Source: Candidatus Segatella caccae
GTDB taxonomy: Bacteria > Bacteroidota > Bacteroidia > Bacteroidales > Bacteroidaceae
Assembly: GCA_900556395.1 (NCBI GenBank)
Contig: USOQ01000086.1
Coordinates: forward strand, 1 to 9,068
Direction: 5' to 3'
DNA length: 9,068 nt
Of this stretch, positions 1 to 6,148 are shown one piece after another; the first letter of the stretch is position 1, and the number at the start of each line of letters is the position of its first letter. The notes under the pieces were generated by a model. It was not told the origin of the DNA and searched no databases. It saw only the letters and a list, made by a program, of their open reading frames with translations. The position numbers and the translations under genes are program-made.

Positions 1-171
1 GTTTGGGAAGGTTGGAGACGTCAAGATCTCATCCGTTTTGGCAAATATACCAAGGAATATGATCAAAGAACTCCATTAGAAAAGGAGTCTACCGGGTTTA
101 CAACGGTTTTCCCAATACCACAAAGATGTCTGGATTTAAACAAGAAATTAAAACAGAATCCAAGTTATTGA
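1..171 (+). CDS. SusD/RagB-like starch- or glycan-binding outer-membrane lipoprotein, C-terminal fragment
   Basis: Reading frame 1 is open from the window edge to a TGA at 169-171 and gives the last 56 residues of a protein whose start lies upstream. It begins VWEGWRRQDLIRFGKY and ends with VFPIPQRCLDLN and KQNPSY. The WEGWRRxDLIRFGK block about 60 residues from the end, a VFPIP strand, and a terminal QNPxY are the usual ending of the SusD/RagB family. These surface lipoproteins bind glycans and form a lid over a SusC TonB-dependent transporter in the outer membrane. A susC homologue is therefore expected just upstream, outside the window. The ending looks complete, not truncated. The glycan bound cannot be read from this tail. 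Family assignment is firm; substrate is unknown. Confidence 0.9.
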   Translation, partial: VWEGWRRQDLIRFGKYTKEYDQRTPLEKESTGFTTVFPIPQRCLDLNKKLKQNPSY

Positions 172-188
172 TATAGTTGCCATAAGCT

Positions 189-204
189 TTTCATTCACAT
201 GAAA
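189..204. other. Weak AT-rich hairpin downstream of the SusD-like gene
   Basis: TTTCAT (189-194) and ATGAAA (199-204) pair around the loop TCAC, 18 nt after the SusD stop codon, followed by TCATTTT. It could be a weak terminator, but a six-pair AT-rich stem is poor evidence. Confidence 0.25.
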
Positions 205-235
205 TCATTTTAAGGTAATAAGGGGTCAGGATCCT

Positions 236-274
236 GGGCTGACAAATTATAATAGCTCATAATTTAGTCTGCCC
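236..274. repeat. Strong imperfect inverted repeat (stem-loop)
   Basis: GGGC (236-239) pairs with GCCC (271-274), GAC (241-243) with GTC (267-269), and AAATTAT (244-250) with ATAATTT (259-265). One T-T mismatch and one bulged A interrupt the stem, and the loop is 8 nt. That is 14 base pairs. It lies between the SusD tail and the 3' end of the minus-strand remnant, so it could stop transcription from either side. Neither strand has a clear T-run after it. It overlaps the perfect 10-bp palindrome CAGGATCCTG (227-236). Confidence 0.5.
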
Positions 275-301
275 TGCCAAGACTGCCAAGGTGAGCGCAC
301 A

Positions 302-561
302 TCATTGCACAGCAAATTGGAACTTTTGATGTTTCAGCACTGCGTAAGCCTTTGTGCAGTCTTGGCTATATTTTTCATTGTTTGATTTGATGCTATCCAA
401 ACTCTCTACTACTCATATCCCTTTGCCATTTTTGACACCACTTTTATAAGAGTATAGTCATAGCTTGATCCATCTGCTGGTGGATTGGCATATATGGTCT
501 TCGTAGCCAAAAGTTCGTAATCGTATCCTTTCAGAAATGGTGTTAGCCTGTCCTTACAACC
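302..561 (-). pseudogene. Probable frameshifted gene remnant, family not recognised
   Basis: On the minus strand an open frame from 561 reads GCKDRLTPFLKGYDYELLA and continues as protein-like sequence through KVVSKMAKGYE to two stops at about 409-411. Resuming in the next frame at the same place gives VVESLDSIKSNNEKYSQDC and continues to FQFAVQ and a TGA at 302-304. Losing one base near 412-416 would explain the switch. Both halves have ordinary Bacteroidota-like codons and amino acid composition, about 80 residues together. The frame is closed upstream by TAA at 562-564 and has no good start codon. The leading GCKD resembles a lipobox cysteine, so the ancestor may have been a small lipoprotein; that is inference. 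I do not recognise the family, and chance open frames remain possible. Confidence 0.35.
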
Positions 562-581
562 TTACATTATTACATTATTAC
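562..581. repeat. Short tandem repeat of TTACATTA, about 2.5 copies
   Basis: TTACATTA occurs at 562-569 and 570-577, and a partial third copy TTAC ends at 581. On the minus strand this repeat puts the TAA just ahead of the GCKD frame. Repeat slippage could have disrupted the start of that remnant. Confidence 0.7.
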
Positions 582-599
582 GTTTTCACTTTTCCACTT

Positions 600-905
600 T
601 CCTCTTTCGGACTTTCGCAGTCGGAACCGACATCTTTGTCCCTGACGCCAACACGGGGCGCGAATGGTTCGCTTGGATGATGGACAACCTCCCGCTTGAC
701 CAGCTCCTCCGGGAGACCGCATCCGCGGTCCTGGCGAAGCGTTGCTGGATTCCTACTGAAGGCTTTCACAAGTTATCCCCTACCCTTTCTTTGCCTTTCA
801 AAGCAAAGCGAGGGGGATTTCGTTGATTTTGCAAGTAAACGGGGAAGCGGGACGAGGGTTGTCACCGCGGTAAAAACGAGCAAAGAAGAGGGCGGACGCA
901 TTATT
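600..905. other. GC-rich intergenic stretch, no supported gene
   Basis: This part of the 172-967 spacer is visibly richer in G and C than its surroundings, most clearly at 640-760. It contains small perfect hairpins: GACCGC/GCGGTC (715-720/725-730), CTCC/GGAG (704-707/712-715) and CTTTGC/GCAAAG (789-794/803-808). Open frames overlap on both strands, as expected where stop codons are rare. One plus-strand frame has no stop from 521 to 823 and contains protein-like text (PDANTGREWFAWMMDNL, about 641-691). Its only ATGs are at 677 and 680 and it matches no family I know. The minus frame 578-769 covers the same bases. I treat the stretch as a possible dispersed repeat or decayed acquired DNA. Confidence 0.4.
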
Positions 906-940
906 TCCGAAAAAACAGTAAGTAAGTCGGCTTTTTTTTG

Positions 941-948
941 TAACTTTG
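941..948 (+). promoter_or_regulatory. Bacteroidota-type -7 box for tRNA-Glu and probably rpsT
   Basis: TAACTTTG fits the TAnnTTTG element used by the primary sigma factor of Bacteroidota. It lies 19 nt before the tRNA, follows a run of eight T residues and is followed by GCAC. Transcription should start near 954-956. I see no convincing -33 TTTG at the usual distance. Confidence 0.7.
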
Positions 949-967
949 CACCCGCAAAACAACAAAT

Positions 968-1039
968 GGTCCCTTCGTCTATCGGTTAGGACGAGAGATT
1001 TTCATTCTCTAAAGAGCAGTTCGACTCTGCTAGGGACTA
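968..1039 (+). tRNA. tRNA-Glu (anticodon UUC)
   Basis: A full cloverleaf folds. The acceptor stem is 968-974 with 1032-1038, including a G-T first pair. The D arm is 977-980/989-992. The anticodon stem is 994-998/1006-1010 around loop TTTTCAT, with anticodon TTC at 1001-1003. The variable region has 4 nt. The T stem is 1015-1019/1027-1031 around TTCGACT. The discriminator base is A1039. CCA is not encoded (the next bases are CAG), so it must be added enzymatically. The tRNA reads GAA and GAG codons and also supplies glutamate for haem synthesis via glutamyl-tRNA. It ends 28 nt before rpsT with no clear promoter between, so the two are probably co-transcribed and then processed apart. Confidence 0.97.
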
Positions 1040-1067
1040 CAGTAGAATATATAATAATAAAACAGAG

Positions 1068-1322
1068 ATGGCAAATCATAAATCATCAATCAAGAGAATC
1101 CGTCAGGACAAAAAGAAGGCTTTGCACAATAAGTATTATGCAAAGACCATGCGTAACGCTGTTCGCAAGTTGCGCAACATGACAGATAAGGAAGAGGCTA
1201 CAAAGCTTTATCCTACTGTTCAGAAGCTTTTAGACAAGTTGGCTAAGATCAACATTATCCACAACAACAAGGCTGCTAACTTGAAGTCTGGTCTCGCTCA
1301 GCACATCGCTAAGTTGGGCTAA
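1068..1322 (+). CDS. rpsT: 30S ribosomal protein S20
   Basis: This 84-residue basic protein begins MANHKSSIKRIRQDKKKAL and has the normal length and organisation of bS20. A lysine/arginine-rich N-terminal helix is followed by a helical bundle with the conserved HNNKAANLKSGLAQHI block near residues 65-80. S20 binds 16S rRNA early in assembly of the small subunit, in the cytoplasm. The ATG at 1068 is chosen because MANHKSA/S is the standard family start. The leader (AATAATAAAACAGAG) has no Shine-Dalgarno sequence, as is usual in Bacteroidota. Transcription probably comes from the box at 941 through the tRNA and ends at the hairpin at 1349. The assignment is secure. Confidence 0.98.
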   Translation: MANHKSSIKRIRQDKKKALHNKYYAKTMRNAVRKLRNMTDKEEATKLYPTVQKLLDKLAKINIIHNNKAANLKSGLAQHIAKLG

Positions 1323-1348
1323 TTTCAAATTAGGAGAACAAAATACAT

Positions 1349-1387
1349 AAGGCTGCATTCCGCAAGGATTGCAGCCTTTATTGTTTT
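1349..1387 (+). terminator. Rho-independent terminator of rpsT
   Basis: AAGGCTGCA (1349-1357) pairs with TGCAGCCTT (1370-1378). Inside, after a T-T mismatch, TCC pairs with GGA around a GCAA tetraloop (1362-1365), a stable GNRA loop. A T-rich tail (TTTATTGTTTT) follows. It starts 26 nt after the rpsT stop codon. Confidence 0.9.
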
Positions 1388-1405
1388 AATAATATCCCTC
1401 AAAAA

Positions 1406-1473
1406 CGCAAGTACTTGCGATGGTCGATGAAAGTACTTGCGTTGCCCATCGCAAGTACTTTCATCAGCCATCG
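1406..1473. repeat. Palindromic element with three copies of a GCAAGTACTT core
   Basis: CGCAAGTACTTGCG at 1406-1419 is a perfect 14-bp palindrome. It runs into a long hairpin: GATGAAAGTACTTGCG (1426-1441) is perfectly inverted at 1450-1465 around an 8-nt loop. Beyond a 2-by-2 internal loop the stem is extended by CGATGG (1418-1423) with CCATCG (1468-1473). The core AAGTACTTGCG thus appears three times in two orientations. No T-run follows, and the rpsT terminator has already occurred. It may be a REP-like dispersed repeat or a binding site for a dimeric regulator; the sequence alone does not decide. Confidence 0.75.
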
Positions 1474-1711
1474 AAGCCCAGTTCATTTTTTCACCCATTT
1501 TGCTTCAAAAAAACTGGAGCCCAAGCCACACCTTCACACCACTCTTCTTCACCCCAAATCAGGAAGAGATTATCAGAAAGTGAAGAGCCAAAAAGCACAA
1601 TACTTTTTAAAGAAACAACCCAATAAGACACAAATCAGAAAATACCAAAAATAAGCATCGCTTTTTGTGGTTTTTTAGCAACCAATCATCCTTATTCTCA
1701 CTTTTTTTTAC
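1474..1711. other. AT-rich spacer upstream of gyrB, nothing further recognised
   Basis: After the palindromic element and before the gyrB promoter I see only AT-rich and C-rich low-complexity sequence. Two overlapping plus-strand frames (1415-1654 and 1420-1626) run through it. Both begin inside the palindrome, have biased composition and show no family features, so I do not call them genes. Confidence 0.6.
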
Positions 1712-1719
1712 TATCTTTG
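1712..1719 (+). promoter_or_regulatory. Bacteroidota-type -7 box for gyrB
   Basis: TATCTTTG matches TAnnTTTG, follows a T-rich run, and is followed by GCAC exactly as at the tRNA-Glu promoter. It predicts a start near 1725 and a leader of about 20 nt before the ATG at 1745. No clear -33 TTTG is present. Confidence 0.7.
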
Positions 1720-1744
1720 CACGGAAATTATACGAAACAAAGAA

Positions 1745-3715
1745 ATGGCAGAAAATCAAAACAACGCAAATAATTATTCAGCGAGCAACATCCAAGTTCT
1801 CGAAGGACTTGAGGCTGTTCGCAAACGTCCTGCGATGTACATCGGCGACATCTCTGAGAAAGGTCTGCATCACTTGGTTAATGAGACTGTAGACAACTCT
1901 ATCGATGAAGCCATGGCTGGTTACTGTACAGACATTGAGGTAACCATCAACGAGGACAACTCAATCACAGTAGAAGACAACGGACGCGGTATCCCTGTAG
2001 ACGAGCATAAGAAACTGCACAAGTCTGCCCTCGAGGTCGTGATGACCGTTCTTCACGCGGGTGGTAAGTTCGACAAGGGTTCTTATAAAGTTTCCGGAGG
2101 TCTGCATGGTGTAGGTGTTAGTTGCGTGAACGCCCTGTCCACTCACATGATGTCACAAGTATTCCGTGGAGGCAAAATCTACCAGCAGGAATACGAAAAG
2201 GGCAAGCCACTCTATCCCGTAAAAGTCATCGGTGACACCGAGAAGCAAGGTACACGCCAGCAATTTTGGCCAGACCCAACCATCTTTACCACAACAGTAT
2301 ACAAGTGGGACATCATCGCAAGCCGTATGCGCGAGTTGGCATTCCTTAATGCCGGCATCAAGATAACGCTGACCGACCTTCGTCCCGACGAAGAAGGTAA
2401 GACCAAACAAGCCGTCTTCCACGCTAAAGATGGTTTGAAGGAATTTGTGCGCTACGTAGATCGTCACCGCACTCACCTCTTCGATGACGTCATCTATCTG
2501 AAGACCGAGAAGCAAGGCATTCCTATCGAGATTGCCATCATGTATAACACGGATTACACAGAGAACATACATTCGTATGTCAACAATATCAACACCATTG
2601 AGGGTGGTACTCACCTCACGGGCTTCCGCATGGCGCTAACTCGCACCCTGAAAGCATACGCTGAGGCAGAGCCAACCATATCAAAACAGATAGAGAAAGC
2701 CAAGATAGAGATAGCACCTGAGGACTTCCGCGAAGGTCTTACTGCGGTCATCTCCATCAAGGTAGCAGAGCCACAGTTTGAGGGTCAGACAAAGACCAAG
2801 CTTGGTAATAGCGAGGTGCAAGGTGCCGTACAACAGGCTGTTAACGAAGCCCTTGCCGACTATCTGGAAGAACATCCCGACGAGGCAAAGAGAATCTGCG
2901 AGAAGGTAGTCTTGGCTGCCACAGCACGTATTGCTGCACGCAAGGCGCGCGAGAGCGTACAGCGCAAGAACTTCATGTCGGGTGGCGGTTTACCTGGTAA
3001 GTTGGCTGACTGCTCCATCAAGGACCCTAAGGAGACCGAAATCTTCCTCGTTGAGGGTGATTCGGCAGGTGGTTCTGCCAAGCAGGGTCGCGACCGCTTC
3101 CACCAGGCCATCCTTCCTTTACGCGGTAAGATTCTTAACGTAGAGAAGGTACAATGGCACAAGGTTTTCGAGGCTGAATCTGTTATGAACATCATACAGA
3201 GTATCGGTGTCCGCTTTGGTGTGGACGGCGAAGACAGCAAGGAAGCCAACACCGACAAGTTGCGCTACGACAAGATTATCATCATGACCGATGCCGACGT
3301 CGATGGCTCACACATCGACACACTGATCATGACATTGTTCTATCGCTTCATGCCTAAAGTTATCGAGGAAGGCCATCTCTATATCGCTACTCCTCCTCTT
3401 TACAAGTGTTCTTTCAAGAACAAGGTGAGCGAATATTGCTACACAGAACAGCAGCGACAAGCCTTCATCGATAAGTATGGCGAGGGTGTGGAAGACAAGA
3501 ATATCCACACACAGCGATACAAAGGTTTGGGTGAGATGAACCCCGGCCAGCTCTGGGAGACCACTATGGACCCCAAGACACGACTCCTCAAACAAGTTAC
3601 CATTGAGAATGCTGCTCACGCAGATGAAATCTTCTCAATGCTGATGGGAGATGATGTAGAGCCACGCCGTGAGTTTATCGAGCAGAACGCAACCTACGCC
3701 AATATCGACGCTTAA
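1745..3715 (+). CDS. gyrB: DNA gyrase subunit B
   Basis: This complete 656-residue GyrB is the ATPase half of the GyrA2B2 enzyme that introduces negative supercoils and relieves torsion ahead of replication forks. The GHKL ATPase domain shows Glu47 and Asn51 in NETVDNSIDEA, Asp78 in VEDNGRGIP and the GGLHGVG loop (118-124). The transducer domain carries Lys350 in QTK. The TOPRIM domain has Glu437 in VEGDSAGGSAKQGRDR and the Asp516/518/520 triad in MTDADVDGSHI. The QRYKGLGEMNPGQLW tail (590-604) closes the protein. The length is the short type, without the roughly 170-residue insert of enterobacterial GyrB (inference from family knowledge). The KRPAMYIGD block near residue 27 is correctly placed for this start. 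ParE is similar, but the EGDSAGGSAKQGRDR sequence and length favour GyrB. Position 460 is Arg, a common natural variant. Confidence 0.97.
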   Translation: MAENQNNANNYSASNIQVLEGLEAVRKRPAMYIGDISEKGLHHLVNETVDNSIDEAMAGYCTDIEVTINEDNSITVEDNGRGIPVDEHKKLHKSALEVVMTVLHAGGKFDKGSYKVSGGLHGVGVSCVNALSTHMMSQVFRGGKIYQQEYEKGKPLYPVKVIGDTEKQGTRQQFWPDPTIFTTTVYKWDIIASRMRELAFLNAGIKITLTDLRPDEEGKTKQAVFHAKDGLKEFVRYVDRHRTHLFDDVIYLKTEKQGIPIEIAIMYNTDYTENIHSYVNNINTIEGGTHLTGFRMALTRTLKAYAEAEPTISKQIEKAKIEIAPEDFREGLTAVISIKVAEPQFEGQTKTKLGNSEVQGAVQQAVNEALADYLEEHPDEAKRICEKVVLAATARIAARKARESVQRKNFMSGGGLPGKLADCSIKDPKETEIFLVEGDSAGGSAKQGRDRFHQAILPLRGKILNVEKVQWHKVFEAESVMNIIQSIGVRFGVDGEDSKEANTDKLRYDKIIIMTDADVDGSHIDTLIMTLFYRFMPKVIEEGHLYIATPPLYKCSFKNKVSEYCYTEQQRQAFIDKYGEGVEDKNIHTQRYKGLGEMNPGQLWETTMDPKTRLLKQVTIENAAHADEIFSMLMGDDVEPRREFIEQNATYANIDA

Positions 3716-3731
3716 TTAAACCATTTATACC

Positions 3732-3766
3732 GGGGCGGACTTCTATTTAGAATGTCCGCCCCTTTT
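3732..3766 (+). terminator. Rho-independent terminator of gyrB
   Basis: GGGGCGGAC (3732-3740) pairs with GTCCGCCCC (3754-3762). Inside, past a bulged T, TTCT pairs with AGAA around ATTT. TTTT (3763-3766) follows. The hairpin starts 16 nt after the gyrB stop codon and ends only 24 nt before the next start codon. Confidence 0.9.
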
Positions 3767-3786
3767 ATTACTTAAACCCCAAAACC

Positions 3787-6147
3787 ATGAGACAACTTCT
3801 TATCTCAACGCTACTCTTAGCCAACAGCTTACCAGGACTTGCACAGAACAAGCTACCATTCAACTTATGGTACACCAAACCTGCTACAGTCTTTGAAGAG
3901 TCTTTGCCCATAGGCAACGGCAAGTTGGGAGCCCTCATCTACGGAGGCGCCAACAACGATTCCATTTATCTCAACGACATCACCCTGTGGACAGGAAAAC
4001 CTGTCGACCGACAGGAAGGAGGCGAAGCTTACAAATGGATTCCTAAGATAAGGGAAGCCCTCTTTAGGGAAGACTACAAGGCAGCCGATTCCCTACAGCT
4101 GCATGTACAAGGCCACAACTCAGAGTATTATCAGCCCCTTGCCATCATCAACATCAAGGACCAAAATAGCGGGCAAGCCACACACTACTATCGACAGCTT
4201 AGCCTCGACAGCGCTATAGCCACACTACGCTATAGCCGTGGAGGAGTCAGTTATAACAGGGAATACTTTGCATCGCATCCCGACAAGATGATAGCCATTA
4301 GGCTCACGGCATCACAGAAACAAGCCATCAACTGTGACATCACACTCTCCTCGCTCATTCCCCATCAGGTAAAGACATCGGGCAACCAGCTCACGCTGAC
4401 GGGTCATGCCATGGGAGAAGCAGAAAATAGCACCCATTTTTGTTCTATACTGAGCATACGCAATACCGATGGTAGTATCACACCTACCGACTCTACCCTA
4501 CATCTGCGAGGCGTGAGCGAAGCCATCATCTACTTTGTCAACGAGACCAGCTATAATGGTTTCGACAAGCATCCTGTGACCGAAGGTGCTCATTACATAG
4601 AAAAAGTGACAGACAATGCCTGGCATTTGGTCAACTACACCTATCCTGAACTACGCCAACGACACATCAGCGACTACAAGCAGTTCTTCGACCGTACTCA
4701 TTTCTCTTTGAAAGGAGCCATATACGACAAAAAACGAAATACAGAACAGCAGCTCATCGACTATACGGTAAAAAACGAGCACAACCCTTATCTCGAAATG
4801 CTCTACTTCCAATATGGTAGATACCTACTCATCAGTTGCTCACGCACACCAGGGGTTCCTGCCAACCTACAAGGTCTCTGGGCACCTGCCCGCCAGTCAC
4901 CATGGCGCGGCAACTACACCACCAACATCAATCTGGAAGAGAACTATTGGCCTGCAGAGGTAGCCAATCTTTCTGAACTTACCATGCCGGTAGAAGGACT
5001 GGTAAGAGGACTCTCGATAACAGGAAAATACACCGCACAGCATTTTTATGGCATCCATGAAGGCTGGTGCGCAGGCCACAACACCGACGCATGGGCCATG
5101 AGCAACCCTGTGGGCACCAAGAAAGAAAGCCCTAAGTGGAGCAACTGGAACATGGGTGGAGCATGGCTCGTACAGACGCTTTGGGAACATTACGACTACA
5201 CTCGCGACTTGGAATATCTGCGCCAGACAGCCTACCCACTGATGAAAGGCGCTGCCGACTTCATGCTGAAATGGCTAATTGATAATCCTCTGAAACCAGG
5301 CGAACTCATCACCGCCCCCTGCACCTCTCCAGAGGCACAGTATATCACAGATAAAGGCTACAAGGGCAGCACCCTGTATGGAGGTACTGCCGATCTGGCT
5401 ATCATTCACGAACTCTTCAGAAACACCATCAAGGGAGCTAAAGCTCTTAACATCGACCACGCCTATCAGACAACCCTGCAAGATGCCATCAATCGCCTGC
5501 ACCCCTATCAGATAGGCAAAAGAGGCAATCTGCAAGAGTGGTACTACGACTGGGACGATCTGGATTGGCAACATCGCCACCAGTCTCACCTCTTAGGACT
5601 ATACCCTTTCAATCATATCTCCCTTGCTAAAACTCCTGAATTGGCTGCAGCTGCTTGCAAGTCATTAGAGATAAAAGGCGACCAATCTACTGGCTGGAGC
5701 ACTGGATGGCGCATCTGCCTATGGGCACGCCTTCATCGTCCAGACAAGTCATATACCATCCTGCGTAATCTGCTCAACTATGTCAGTCCTACTAACGGAA
5801 GCACCAAAAACCATCATTCAGGCGGAACCTACCCCAACCTCTTTGATGCTCATCCACCTTTCCAGATTGATGGCAACTTTGGCGGTACGGCAGGCATCTG
5901 TGAAATGCTGATGCAGTGTGATGGCGAAACTATGGAGCTACTCCCATCACTCCCAAAGGAATGGAACAGTGGCGAGATTAATGGCATCAAGGCACGTGGC
6001 AACTACACTATAGACCTCAGTTGGAAAAACCTTCGTGTAGCTAAGGCCAAGATAACAAGCCAACAGGCAGGCAACCTCACCTTGTGTTACAACGGAAAGA
6101 ACGTAAGCCTACATTTCAAGGCTGGAGAAACAAAAACTATCAAATAA
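3787..6147 (+). CDS. Secreted GH95 glycoside hydrolase (alpha-L-fucosidase or alpha-L-galactosidase)
   Basis: This 786-residue protein has a cleavable signal peptide (MRQLLISTLLLANSLPGLAQ) without a lipobox cysteine, so a soluble periplasmic enzyme is likely. The layout is that of GH95: an N-terminal beta-sandwich domain (about 24-270), a linker, an (alpha/alpha)6 barrel (about 290-695) and a C-terminal beta domain. The active-site residues known from Bifidobacterium AfcA are all present by motif: Asn380 and Asn382 in TNINLEENYWPAE, Glu516 in CTSPEAQ, and Asp695 in FQIDGNFGG. GH95 enzymes invert configuration and remove terminal alpha-1,2-L-fucose or L-galactose. Thr378 stands where I recall a His in typical fucosidases (see findings). 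The next gene begins 1 nt after the stop codon, so the two are probably coupled. No -7 box is visible in the short gap after the gyrB terminator. Family is firm; exact substrate is open. Confidence 0.93.
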   Translation: MRQLLISTLLLANSLPGLAQNKLPFNLWYTKPATVFEESLPIGNGKLGALIYGGANNDSIYLNDITLWTGKPVDRQEGGEAYKWIPKIREALFREDYKAADSLQLHVQGHNSEYYQPLAIINIKDQNSGQATHYYRQLSLDSAIATLRYSRGGVSYNREYFASHPDKMIAIRLTASQKQAINCDITLSSLIPHQVKTSGNQLTLTGHAMGEAENSTHFCSILSIRNTDGSITPTDSTLHLRGVSEAIIYFVNETSYNGFDKHPVTEGAHYIEKVTDNAWHLVNYTYPELRQRHISDYKQFFDRTHFSLKGAIYDKKRNTEQQLIDYTVKNEHNPYLEMLYFQYGRYLLISCSRTPGVPANLQGLWAPARQSPWRGNYTTNINLEENYWPAEVANLSELTMPVEGLVRGLSITGKYTAQHFYGIHEGWCAGHNTDAWAMSNPVGTKKESPKWSNWNMGGAWLVQTLWEHYDYTRDLEYLRQTAYPLMKGAADFMLKWLIDNPLKPGELITAPCTSPEAQYITDKGYKGSTLYGGTADLAIIHELFRNTIKGAKALNIDHAYQTTLQDAINRLHPYQIGKRGNLQEWYYDWDDLDWQHRHQSHLLGLYPFNHISLAKTPELAAAACKSLEIKGDQSTGWSTGWRICLWARLHRPDKSYTILRNLLNYVSPTNGSTKNHHSGGTYPNLFDAHPPFQIDGNFGGTAGICEMLMQCDGETMELLPSLPKEWNSGEINGIKARGNYTIDLSWKNLRVAKAKITSQQAGNLTLCYNGKNVSLHFKAGETKTIK

Positions 6148-6148
6148 T

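Noticed and set aside
715..730. GACCGC/GCGGTC hairpin as a terminator
   Set aside because: No T-run follows on either strand and no gene ends nearby; short GC hairpins are expected in this composition.
578..769. Minus-strand open frame of 63 codons in the GC-rich stretch
   Set aside because: It overlaps other open frames on the plus strand, has biased composition and no family features; long frames are expected in GC-rich DNA.
767..785. TTATCCCC near 773 as a DnaA box or origin element
   Set aside because: It differs from the TTATCCACA consensus and stands alone, with no cluster or AT-rich unwinding region.
696..989. Plus-strand open frame of 97 codons
   Set aside because: It runs through the tRNA promoter and into the tRNA gene, so it is not a real coding region.
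1050..1055. TATAAT just before rpsT
   Set aside because: It is an E. coli-type -10 box only 13 nt from the ATG, in an AT-rich leader, and the organism appears to use TAnnTTTG promoters.
1415..1654. Plus-strand open frames in the rpsT-gyrB spacer
   Set aside because: They begin inside a palindromic repeat, overlap in two frames and consist of low-complexity His/Lys/Ser/Pro-rich text.
3122..3124. Arg460 in GyrB at the position of a quinolone-linked Lys in E. coli
   Set aside because: Arg is a normal residue here in many bacteria, so it is no evidence of resistance.
2153..3258. Long minus-strand frames opposite gyrB (2153-2614, 2860-3258)
   Set aside because: They lie opposite a fully conserved gyrB and show no domain of their own; they mirror its codon pattern.
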